NCBI GenBank assembly: GCA_002753745.1
Contig: PEAR01000003.1
Span: forward strand, 1-46,911
Direction: 5' to 3'
DNA length: 46,911 nt
Origin: Candidatus Omnitrophota bacterium
GTDB lineage: Bacteria > Omnitrophota > Gorgyraeia > Zapsychrales > Fredricksoniimonadaceae
Of the stretch, positions 30,411-37,524 are shown one piece after another. The position numbers and the translations under genes are program-made. Under the pieces are notes generated by a model. That model saw only the letters and a list, made by a program, of their open reading frames with translations, did not search any database and was not told the origin of the DNA. Numbering within the stretch: the stretch's first letter is position 1; each line of letters begins with the position of its first letter.

Positions 30411-31178
30411 TTAATGGTGCACCTCTTCGTGTTTTAATACGAGTGAGAAATAAACCAGCGTCAGAATACTAAAAACAGCCGCCTGAATCGTAGACGTTAA
30501 AACCATTAAAATAAAATTAGGGAAAAGCCACAAAAAACCATCCTTAAGTCCCCAACTGGCAAATAACGCAAGAATAACGTCATCACCGTACACATTGCTG
30601 CGCAGACGAAGCGAAAGGCTGACAGGACGCACCAGTTCACTGACAACATGCAAGACCAGCATAAAAACAGGCATAATGATCGTCATGGCCATTACGCCGC
30701 GCGGTTGACCCATCAAATGATCTACATATCCGCGAAATCCAAGTTCCCTAAAACCTGTATATTGAATGTAAAAGAAGACGATCAGTGCCAACCCGACCGT
30801 TGTAGAAAGATCGGCTGTGGGTGATTTAAAGAACGGGATTAACCCGATATAATTCATGGCAAGGATATAAATAAAAAGAGTCCCGATAAAAGCTGTATAG
30901 TGCCTTCCTCTTGTCCCAAGGATGCTACAGACGAAATCGTCTATAAAAGAAACGAGCAATTCCGCCCCACTTTGAAAGCGGCCTGGCGAATACTCCATCT
31001 TTCTTGTGGCGAAGTAAGACGCAAGCGAAAGCAGGGTAATTACCAAAAGAGAATAAATCGCTGTCTCCCAACGTTGAAGGAAATGACCGAAAGCATTGCT
31101 GCTGTTTAATTCAGCAATGATCCCCACAATGTGAGGAAATTCTGCGGTAGTAGACTTTGCGGTTGTTTCTGCGATCAT
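30411..31178 (-). CDS. atpB: ATP synthase F0 subunit a
   Basis: A 255-residue integral membrane protein forming the ion half-channels. The essential arginine region is RPVSLSLRLRSNVYGDD, and FIGTLFIYILAMNYIGLIPF and the C-terminal helix IQAAVFSILTLVYFSL are typical. The start ATG at 31178 lacks a clear ribosome-binding site. It heads the eight-gene operon; no atpI is seen upstream. Confidence 0.95.
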   Translation of the reverse strand: MIAETTAKSTTAEFPHIVGIIAELNSSNAFGHFLQRWETAIYSLLVITLLSLASYFATRKMEYSPGRFQSGAELLVSFIDDFVCSILGTRGRHYTAFIGTLFIYILAMNYIGLIPFFKSPTADLSTTVGLALIVFFYIQYTGFRELGFRGYVDHLMGQPRGVMAMTIIMPVFMLVLHVVSELVRPVSLSLRLRSNVYGDDVILALFASWGLKDGFLWLFPNFILMVLTSTIQAAVFSILTLVYFSLVLKHEEVHH

Positions 31179-31269
31179 AAATGTGGTTTTTAAAGGCCGT
31201 TAAATTTTAATATGTTACCAAGTCGTGAATATAATTCAACATTTTTTAGTGATTTTGTAACAACTAATG

Positions 31270-31295
31270 CAAAAAGAGGATTTCAGCTACTGAAA
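31270..31295 (-). terminator. Small hairpin plus T-rich tail after glnB
   Basis: Read leftward, TTTCAG-TAG-CTGAAA (31295-31281) is followed by TCCTCTTTTT (31280-31271). The 6-bp stem is AU-rich, so it is a weak intrinsic terminator at best. It lies between amt-glnB and atpB, together with the larger inverted repeat just upstream. Confidence 0.4.
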
Positions 31296-31297
31296 GA

Positions 31298-31358
31298 TAA
31301 ACCGGAACACATCAGGTTAATGAGTTATTTTCTTCAAAACCCAATGTGTTCCGGTTTA
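31298..31358. repeat. 15-bp perfect inverted repeat with 31-nt loop
   Basis: TAAACCGGAACACAT (31298-31312) and its exact complement (31344-31358) are separated by 31 AT-rich bases. It lies 24 bp after the glnB stop and 120 bp before atpB. It may be part of the glnB terminator, a protein-binding site or a tiny mobile element. No flanking duplication or T-run on the long hairpin supports any one of these. Confidence 0.55.
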
Positions 31359-31381
31359 AAATCGTCTCTGATACAGGGACT

Positions 31382-31723
31382 TTAACCGATAGCAAGCCCC
31401 CCGCGCTCTTCGGTACGGATACGAATACATTGATCCAGCGGAAGAATAAAGATCTTACCGTCGCCTGTCTCTCCGGTCTTGGCTCCTTTGACAATGGCCT
31501 TTACCGCCGTCTCGACAAACGTATCGTTAACAGCAATATCGATACGTATCTTCCTTAAAAGGTTCCCCATCTCTTTCGCACCGCGATACACCTCTGTTAC
31601 ACCCTTTTGACGGCCATGGCCAAGGACTTCGCTTACTGTTATTAAATTTACATCAACTTTATACAATTCCTCTTTTACATCATCTAGCCTGCTGGGCTGA
31701 ATAATCGCCACAATCATTTTCAT
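31382..31723 (-). CDS. glnB: PII nitrogen regulator (GlnB/GlnK), lacking Tyr51
   Basis: A 113-residue PII protein that senses 2-oxoglutarate, ATP and ADP and usually gates Amt. The opening MKMIVAIIQPSRLDDVKEEL, GRQKGVTEVYRG with Gln39, and the C-terminal TGETGDGKIFILPLDQCIRIRT are typical. Position 51 is Glu (RGAKEMGN) where GlnB and GlnK carry the uridylylated Tyr, so control by uridylylation is not expected. It follows amt in the standard amt-glnK arrangement, so glnK is an equally good name. GGAG lies 8 bases before the ATG. Confidence 0.95.
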   Translation of the reverse strand: MKMIVAIIQPSRLDDVKEELYKVDVNLITVSEVLGHGRQKGVTEVYRGAKEMGNLLRKIRIDIAVNDTFVETAVKAIVKGAKTGETGDGKIFILPLDQCIRIRTEERGGLAIG

Positions 31724-31770
31724 AATTTATTCTCCTTTTAATTTTGATCCAACATAAACATTCAGACAAT

Positions 31771-31807
31771 CTCCGTGCCAGCCGGTCCCGCCGGCTGGCA
31801 GACGGAG
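31771..31807. repeat. GC-rich palindrome between amt and glnB
   Basis: CTCCGT-GCCAGCCGG (31771-31785) pairs with CCGGCTGGC-AG-ACGGAG (31791-31807) around TCCCG, giving about 15 bp with a two-base AG bulge. It is much more GC-rich than its surroundings. It occupies the 94-bp gap between amt and glnB, so it could trim expression of the second gene, stabilise the amt message, or be a REP-like intergenic repeat. Confidence 0.65.
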
Positions 31808-31817
31808 TAGTTTGATT

Positions 31818-33044
31818 TTATTCTAACATAGTATAGGCGCGCTCATGATGCTGGGTGAGATCAAGACCGACATCTTCTTCCTTAGAAGATACTCTCATCC
31901 CAAGAACCAGATCAACAACTTTATACAGGATCGCTGTTACAACGGCTGAGTAAACAACCGTCACAGCAACAGCTTTAACCTGGATCATAAATTGAGCAGG
32001 GTTACCGTAAAAAACGCCATCTGCGCCGGCAGAGTTGACGAGTTTGGTAGCAAACAAGCCTGTCGCCAAAGCGCCCCATATACCACCGATACAATGAACA
32101 CCAAAAGCATCCAGCGCATCATCGTAACCAAGAGCGGGCTTAATGATAACGGCAGCCAAATAGCAGAACACACTAACCAGCAACCCGATCGCCAAAGCAC
32201 CGCTAACATTGACAAAGCCGGCGGCAGGTGTGATCGCAACCAAACCTGCAACAGCACCAGAAGCAATACCAAAAAGGGTTGGCTTTCCATTACGTACCCA
32301 TTCGATCACAGCCCAGCTTAAACCGGCAGCAGCAGCAGCTGTATTTGTCACCACAAAGGCATTTGCCGCCAAACCATTTGCCGCCAAAGCAGAACCGGCG
32401 TTAAAACCAAACCATCCGAACCATAACAAAGCAGTTCCTAAAGCCACGAAAGGTAGATTGTGTGGTGAAGGAATATGCTTATCAGCATTCTTTCTAGGCC
32501 CGATCATTAAAGCAGTAACTAAAGCAGCAATACCTGCGTTAATATGGACGACCGTCCCTCCCGCGAAATCCAAGGTTCCAAGATTACGAAGGAATCCACC
32601 CATACCCCACACCCAGTGTGCAATCGGGCAATATACAAGTGTCAGCCAAAGAATCATGAAGACAACAAATGAAGAAAACTTCATTCTTTCCGCAAACGCG
32701 CCAATGATCAACGCAGGAGTGATTACCGCGAACATGGCCTGAAAGATCATGAAAACCTGATGCGGGATCGTCGCAGAATAATCGTTATACGGCTCCAAAC
32801 CGACACCATTTAACATCGACCAGTTAAACCCGCCCCAAAAACCAGTTCCCGGCGCAAAAGCCAAACTGTAACCATAAACAACCCAAAGAACGCTCACGAG
32901 ACATAAAACAAAAAAGCACTGCATCAAGACGCTTAAGACATTCTTTCTTCTAACCATCCCTCCATAAAAGAAGGCCAACCCAGGCGTCATTAGCATAACA
33001 AGCGCCGTTGATACCAAAACCCATGATGTATCTCCTGCATTCAT
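31818..33044 (-). CDS. amt: Ammonium transporter Amt
   Basis: A 408-residue protein with about 11 membrane helices. Family signatures include DFAGGTVVHINAGIAALV (first pore histidine), the later GVHCIGGIWGALATGLFA (second pore region) and MTPGLAFFYGGMVRRKN. AGGAGA lies before the ATG. It is followed by PII and preceded by an attenuator-like leader (33045-33265). No signal peptide is evident. Expression is predicted to be under antitermination control. Confidence 0.96.
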   Translation of the reverse strand: MNAGDTSWVLVSTALVMLMTPGLAFFYGGMVRRKNVLSVLMQCFFVLCLVSVLWVVYGYSLAFAPGTGFWGGFNWSMLNGVGLEPYNDYSATIPHQVFMIFQAMFAVITPALIIGAFAERMKFSSFVVFMILWLTLVYCPIAHWVWGMGGFLRNLGTLDFAGGTVVHINAGIAALVTALMIGPRKNADKHIPSPHNLPFVALGTALLWFGWFGFNAGSALAANGLAANAFVVTNTAAAAAGLSWAVIEWVRNGKPTLFGIASGAVAGLVAITPAAGFVNVSGALAIGLLVSVFCYLAAVIIKPALGYDDALDAFGVHCIGGIWGALATGLFATKLVNSAGADGVFYGNPAQFMIQVKAVAVTVVYSAVVTAILYKVVDLVLGMRVSSKEEDVGLDLTQHHERAYTMLE

Positions 33045-33265
33045 AATTTTCTCCTTTGTTTTTTAATCCTGCCCTGTTCTTAAACTTAATCGCTTTTACT
33101 GCCAACTGCCGGAAAAAAGAAAAAAGCGCCTTTAATTCATCAGCGATGATGATTTAAAGACGCCTTTGTCTTTTACTCCAATTTGTCTCAGGCTTCGTTG
33201 CCTGTTATTTGCTTGGGCCTTTTCGGCCCAATTCGCACCAATAGCTCTCAATGGTACGTTAGACA
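33045..33265 (-). ncRNA. amt leader RNA with predicted ANTAR antitermination switch
   Basis: This is most of the 312-bp gap between amt and the NSS gene. In the leftward transcript, in order, there is a hairpin TTGGGCC-GAAAA-GGCCCAA (33231-33213); P1, CAGGC-AACGAA-GCCTG (33204-33189); a 15-nt linker; P2, AAAGAC-AAAGGC-GTCTTT (33173-33156); then the terminator. Both P1 and P2 have six-base loops with A at position 1 and G at 4, the known signature of RNAs bound by ANTAR-domain antiterminators (as in NasR, AmiR and eut systems). P2 shares GTCTTT with the terminator's 5' arm, so the two folds exclude each other. No ANTAR gene is in this window. Confidence 0.75.
33120..33170 (-). terminator. Intrinsic terminator (attenuator) upstream of amt
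   Basis: Leftward: GCGTCTTTAA (33163-33154) pairs with TTAAAGGCGC (33135-33126) with one G-U, and an inner TCATCA/TGATGA stem (loop TCGC) continues it after an A-A mismatch, about 17 bp in total. TTTTTTCTTTTTT follows directly. It lies 75 bp before the amt start, so it must be bypassed for amt-glnB expression. Confidence 0.85.
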
Positions 33266-33271
33266 TTTGTA

Positions 33272-33299
33272 AGTATAAAACCTTTTGGTAAAATTTCAA
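33272..33299 (-). promoter_or_regulatory. Promoter for amt-glnB
   Basis: Leftward: TTGAAA (33299-33294), 16 bp, TATACT (33277-33272). A start near 33265 gives a leader of about 220 nt containing the whole predicted switch. No sigma-54 element (GG-N10-GC) was found in the region. Confidence 0.55.
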
Positions 33300-33319
33300 G
33301 GGGTAATTTTAATTATTTT

Positions 33320-33347
33320 TTGCCTCGACGACAATTTTATGTATAAT
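33320..33347 (+). promoter_or_regulatory. Promoter for the NSS transporter, possibly leaderless
   Basis: Rightward: TTGCCT (33320-33325), 16 bp, TATAAT (33342-33347). Transcription would begin near 33354, two to three bases before ATG 33357. There is no Shine-Dalgarno sequence, which fits a leaderless message. Confidence 0.5.
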
Positions 33348-33356
33348 GTTTTCATC

Positions 33357-34919
33357 ATGGCTCAAAAACAACGAGATTCCTGGGGATCACGTCTTGGCGT
33401 GATCATGGCCGTCGCCGGATCGGCGATCGGACTGGGAAATTTTCTTCGCTTTCCCGCCAAAGCCGCCGCAAATGGCGGCGGAGCGTTCATGATCCCCTAT
33501 CTAGTAGCCCTTATTCTTCTTGGTATTCCTTTAATGTGGATCGAATGGACCCTGGGGCGCTTTGGCGGTGGTTTCGGCCACGGCACAGCACCCGGTATTT
33601 TTCACTCAATCTGGAAAAAGAACCGTTTTATCCGCTACTTCGGTGTTATCGGCATTTTTGGTCCCATTGTCATCTTTTCTTATTACACTTTCATTGAATC
33701 GTGGACCCTGGGCTATAGCTTCTTTTCCATATCGGGAAAACTTCATACACTTTCGGACCAAAACGCCATGCAAAACTTTCTCCGTGGATACCAAGGCGTT
33801 GAACATAATATATTCTTCAATGACATTAAATGGGCATATGCTTTCTTCACTGTTACGTTCCTAGTAAATATTGCGGTCATCTATCACGGTATTAAAGGAG
33901 GGATTGAAAAACTCTGTAACATCGCCATGCCTCTGCTGTTTGTTTGCGGTGTCATTCTCATGCTACGCGTCATTACTCTCGGAACACCTGACCCGTCAAA
34001 ACCAGACTGGAATATCGCCAACGGGTTTGGGTACATGTGGAACGCTGATTTCTCAAAACTTTTATCCGCCAAAGTCTGGCTGGAAGCTGCCGGTCAAATA
34101 TTCTTTACCCTCAGCGTCGGAATTGGTGTAATTCTGACATATGCGAGTTATCTCAAAAAAGGCGATGATGTTGCCCTGTCCGGGTTGACAGCTGCCAGTA
34201 CCAATGAGTTAGCTGAAGTTATTCTCGGGGGCAGTATCATTATCCCGGCCGCTTTTATATTTTTTGGGCCAGCCCAGATCGAAACTATTGCCAAGTCCGG
34301 CACTTTTAATCTGGGTTTCATCACCATGCCTCTTATCCTTAACAAACTTCCCTGGGCTGAATTATTCGCTTTTGCCTGGTTTCTTTTACTTTTTCTGGCC
34401 GGGATCACTTCGTCTGTATCGCTGGCGCAGCCGGCGATCGCGTTCCTGGAAGATGAATTCGATATCAGCCGACGACGCGCCGTGGTCATTTTTGCGATCG
34501 TTACCTTTATTCTCTGCCAGCCGGCAATATTTTTTCTCAAGAATGGCGTTGTCGACGAGCTTGACTTTTGGGGTGGGACATTTTTCCTGGTACTCTTTGG
34601 TCTTATCGAAACCATTCTTTTCGGTTGGGTGCTGGGCATGAACAGCGCCTGGGAAGAAATCCACCACGGAGCGGACATGAACATCCCCAAAATATATAAG
34701 TTTATTATTAAATACGTAACCCCTACTTTTCTTATCTTTATTCTTGGAATGTGGCTTTTTCAGGAATGGCTGCCGGTTATTCTAATGTCCAGCGTCCCGT
34801 CTTCTGATAAACCCTATGTCCTGGCTACCCGTCTGGGGTTGATAGGATTTTTCATTATACTGGCCTTTTTGGTAAAGGTCGCCTGGCGGCGTAAAGAAGG
34901 AAAGAATTGGTTCTTATGA
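33357..34919 (+). CDS. Sodium-dependent NSS-family transporter, large subunit
   Basis: A 520-residue member of the neurotransmitter:sodium symporter family (LeuT fold, about 12 helices) that imports amino acids with sodium. The helix 1 signature GSAIGLGNFLRFPAKAAANGGGAFMIPYL contains the sodium and substrate site. I start at ATG 33357 (MAQKQRDSWGSRLG), where the family begins, not at the upstream ATGs, which lie before or inside the -10 element. The stop overlaps the start of a MetS-like small gene in ATGA. This pairing is known for the methionine/alanine importer MetPS, so hydrophobic amino acids are a reasonable guess for substrate. Confidence 0.88.
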   Translation: MAQKQRDSWGSRLGVIMAVAGSAIGLGNFLRFPAKAAANGGGAFMIPYLVALILLGIPLMWIEWTLGRFGGGFGHGTAPGIFHSIWKKNRFIRYFGVIGIFGPIVIFSYYTFIESWTLGYSFFSISGKLHTLSDQNAMQNFLRGYQGVEHNIFFNDIKWAYAFFTVTFLVNIAVIYHGIKGGIEKLCNIAMPLLFVCGVILMLRVITLGTPDPSKPDWNIANGFGYMWNADFSKLLSAKVWLEAAGQIFFTLSVGIGVILTYASYLKKGDDVALSGLTAASTNELAEVILGGSIIIPAAFIFFGPAQIETIAKSGTFNLGFITMPLILNKLPWAELFAFAWFLLLFLAGITSSVSLAQPAIAFLEDEFDISRRRAVVIFAIVTFILCQPAIFFLKNGVVDELDFWGGTFFLVLFGLIETILFGWVLGMNSAWEEIHHGADMNIPKIYKFIIKYVTPTFLIFILGMWLFQEWLPVILMSSVPSSDKPYVLATRLGLIGFFIILAFLVKVAWRRKEGKNWFL

Positions 34920-35017
34920 ACATTAGCGGCTGGATAATGATATCTTTCACCTGGGGAGCGATCCTGCTTCTGACTGCTTTCTGCTTTTACAAAGTCCTGT
35001 CAAAAAAAGATCTATAG
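34916..35017 (+). CDS. metS: MetS-family NSS transporter small subunit (33 aa)
   Basis: A 33-residue protein, MNISGWIMISFTWGAILLLT followed by AFCFYKVLSKKDL, missed by usual ORF length cut-offs. A single hydrophobic helix with a short basic tail matches the small subunit of methionine/alanine NSS importers (the putative methionine and alanine importer small-subunit family). Its ATG overlaps the large-subunit stop (ATGA) and its end overlaps the converging MATE gene by 6 bp. The family match is from memory of the pattern; the position and size are as expected. Confidence 0.82.
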   Translation: MNISGWIMISFTWGAILLLTAFCFYKVLSKKDL

Positions 35018-36430
35018 TTCCGACGGCTCATGAAAACCATCAGCGACAGTCACGACAGGAAGAGGCTCCACCACCTTGATCTTTCTCCAGTTCCCGGTTT
35101 GATAACGGAAAAAAACGATAAACGAAAACACAAAAAAGAGACCCACCAACGCTGCCCATCCAGCGAGTGGAGACATATTTAACATTCGCAACATCACATA
35201 AAGAGCTCCAACAACGATCCAGTGCAGAGATACCGAGATCGCCATCGCCCAAAAAGTATCGCCCGCGCCCCTTAAAGCGCCAATAAAAACAACAAACAAT
35301 GCTTCAACCAAAACATAGATCGACGCCAAGCGAACCATCATGACGGCCAAAGGTGCGGCAGTGTCAAAAATCGCACCAGTTCCAGAGGGTTGAAAAATAC
35401 GCACCAGCATCTCGGGAAAGCATAAGAACAAAAATAATATAACTGAAGAATAAGCCAGTCCCAGTTTAAACCCGGACATGGTCGCCCGATGCGCCGTATC
35501 AGGATCCCCTGCCCCCATGTAGCGTCCCACCAGGCTGGTAACACCGATCTCAACCCCGATCAAAGGTACAAACGAGACCAGGTCCCAGTTTAACACGATT
35601 GTGGCCGCCGTTGCCGTTACCAGTCCATGAGCGTGAAAAATAAGAACTGTTGCATTAAAAGCCAGAATATTCAGAAATAATTCTACGCCTGATGGGGTGC
35701 CAAACCGCAATAGTTTGAACATTGCTTCACGATCGAATCGAAAAGACTTGGCTAAACCGAAATCAAGTGCATTTCTTCGATTCAGATAAGCCGCTATCAG
35801 GACCAGAAAACCACTAAAACCGCCGATCAGCGTTCCATAAGCTGCCCCCCGAATTCCCATCGGCGAGAGCCCTAACTTGCCGAAAATAAAAATATAGTTT
35901 AAAACCATATTGACCAGCATCGCCGTAAACGAAGCGATCATCACAATCCGGGTCCTTCCAATACCGGAAAAGAATGACCCCAGGCTGATGCGGAACAAAC
36001 TGATTACAGCTCCATATAATAAAATATCAAAATACAAATTCTGCGGCGCCATTTGCTCAGGAGCGACACCCATCAGCTGAAAAAGTCCATGGGCCAACGG
36101 ACGACATAATAAAATAGGGATATACGCAACGATCGAGATTATAAGAGCCTGGGTCAAAACCAAAGCGCATTTGTCTTTACGCCCGGCGCCCAAATATTGT
36201 GCAACGAGCGCCGAGGCATACCCGACGATCCCGACAAAAAGAGAAAACATCATAAAAGAAGTCAACCCTCCACCGAAAGCCGCATTCATTTGTTCGGGAC
36301 CTAATTTAGATAGAAATAACCGATCCGTAAAGATCATCACCGTATCACACGACTGGGAAATAACCATCGGGAGCGCGATAGCGATCATTTCACCAATACT
36401 GCCTTGTTGATGACGAAAAGGACTGCTCAT
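35012..36430 (-). CDS. MATE family efflux transporter
   Basis: A 472-residue protein with about 12 membrane helices in two similar halves. Each half has the MATE opening pattern (IGEMIAIALPMVISQSCDTVMIFTDRLFLS; later FLNILAFNATVLIFHAHG). Such proteins export drugs or metabolites using sodium or protons; the substrate is not predictable. Its start overlaps the GHL10 gene stop in ATGA, so it appears to be the last gene of the SulP-Ehr run. Confidence 0.92.
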   Translation of the reverse strand: MSSPFRHQQGSIGEMIAIALPMVISQSCDTVMIFTDRLFLSKLGPEQMNAAFGGGLTSFMMFSLFVGIVGYASALVAQYLGAGRKDKCALVLTQALIISIVAYIPILLCRPLAHGLFQLMGVAPEQMAPQNLYFDILLYGAVISLFRISLGSFFSGIGRTRIVMIASFTAMLVNMVLNYIFIFGKLGLSPMGIRGAAYGTLIGGFSGFLVLIAAYLNRRNALDFGLAKSFRFDREAMFKLLRFGTPSGVELFLNILAFNATVLIFHAHGLVTATAATIVLNWDLVSFVPLIGVEIGVTSLVGRYMGAGDPDTAHRATMSGFKLGLAYSSVILFLFLCFPEMLVRIFQPSGTGAIFDTAAPLAVMMVRLASIYVLVEALFVVFIGALRGAGDTFWAMAISVSLHWIVVGALYVMLRMLNMSPLAGWAALVGLFFVFSFIVFFRYQTGNWRKIKVVEPLPVVTVADGFHEPSEL

Positions 36431-37524
36431 TTGATCAGTGAGTCTTTCAATGCGGACGATTCAAGCAGGCTACCATAATGAAAAATAACACACGAACCCG
36501 AAGATACTTTCCGGCAAAGGTCAAGTTGTGCCATAAACCTCTCCGGTGATTTAATCTGCTGATACGCACCAACAGCGATGTTCAATCGCTTCGGGTCTGT
36601 CACCCGGACAAGAGCGTCAGCCATGAATTTGTCAAAATCAGTCGTATCGGCGGCATATGTCATTACAGTAACAAAATCAACCAGCCCGGTATTGACCCAT
36701 GAAGGCCAGTCCTGAAAAGCCTCATCAAACGCACGCGTATAGGGTGAACAGCCGGTGGTAGATACTTTAATATCAGGACGAAGGAATCTAACTTTCTTGA
36801 TCAATCGCTGCAGCAATGCGGTTACCTGGGCGCGTTTCCAGTCTTTCCAGATCTTGCTATCATCATCAATGCTATCCTGTCCCGAAGCTTTCTTGAAGCG
36901 GTCAATATTGATAGGCGTATAGCCGTAATGCGGATCCTGATCAGGATAACGGATATAATCAAACTGCACGCCATCCAGGGATGGATACGTACGAACAAGC
37001 TCCCCAACCATACTTAATAACGCCGTGCGAACCCGAGGGTCACCTGGTTCAAGAAAGAACTGCTGATCGATCTGATAATCATCAAGATTCTTCTTCTTCT
37101 GTTTACTACGCGTCAGAATGCTTGCCCCGTATTGCTTTAATAAAGGAGATTTCCTGTTTTTGCTTAAACTCAACAGATTGATCCACGCATGAACCTGAAT
37201 ACCTTCGTTGTGAGCCTGCTTAATCAGCAAAGCAAAAGGGTCTTCCCCAACATTTTTAAGACAGATCTCATACGGAGACTGATCTGCCACCTTCGACGGA
37301 AACCAGGACTGGTTAGCCCGGTACACTTGAACAAAAAGAGTGCCGATCCCGGCTTGTTTTGCATAAGCCACCAAATCTGCGATCGCCTGGCGGCTGGCAA
37401 GAATTTGAGGTTCTTGAATAACTGTAACAAAAAGATCACGCCGAGGTAAGGCATCAGCCCGGACCGGGGATAAAAACAGTAAAGAAGCGGCTACTGATAA
37501 AAGAAATCCAAAAAAATATTTCAA
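36427..37524 (-). CDS. GHL10-type putative glycoside hydrolase (secreted)
   Basis: A 365-residue protein with an N-terminal signal peptide (KYFFGFLLSVAASLLFLSPVRADA, cleavage near residue 25). The TIM-barrel core carries the family features AIADLVAYAKQAGIGTLFVQVYRAN, VHAWINLL, DGVQFDYIRYP and a late VDFVTVMTYA. This matches the DUF187 / glycosyl-hydrolase-like 10 (YddW) family, thought to act on cell-wall or other polysaccharides. It overlaps ehrS and MATE by 4 bp each. A link to the membrane complex is positional only. Confidence 0.82.
   Translation of the reverse strand: MKYFFGFLLSVAASLLFLSPVRADALPRRDLFVTVIQEPQILASRQAIADLVAYAKQAGIGTLFVQVYRANQSWFPSKVADQSPYEICLKNVGEDPFALLIKQAHNEGIQVHAWINLLSLSKNRKSPLLKQYGASILTRSKQKKKNLDDYQIDQQFFLEPGDPRVRTALLSMVGELVRTYPSLDGVQFDYIRYPDQDPHYGYTPINIDRFKKASGQDSIDDDSKIWKDWKRAQVTALLQRLIKKVRFLRPDIKVSTTGCSPYTRAFDEAFQDWPSWVNTGLVDFVTVMTYAADTTDFDKFMADALVRVTDPKRLNIAVGAYQQIKSPERFMAQLDLCRKVSSGSCVIFHYGSLLESSALKDSLIK

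Noticed and set aside
31298-31358. Insertion sequence or MITE
   Set aside because: No transposase, no target duplication and only 61 bp in length, so a mobile origin is not supported beyond the inverted repeat itself.
33045-33120. Sigma-54 promoter for amt (TTGGCAGTAAAAGC)
   Set aside because: The GG and GC are only 8 bases apart instead of 10, and it lies downstream of the terminator; a sigma-70-type promoter further up fits better.
33045-33265. Glutamine-type (glnA or downstream-peptide) riboswitch upstream of amt
   Set aside because: The leader has simple short hairpins and a terminator but not the conserved junction sequences of glutamine riboswitches; the hexaloop pair fits the ANTAR motif better.
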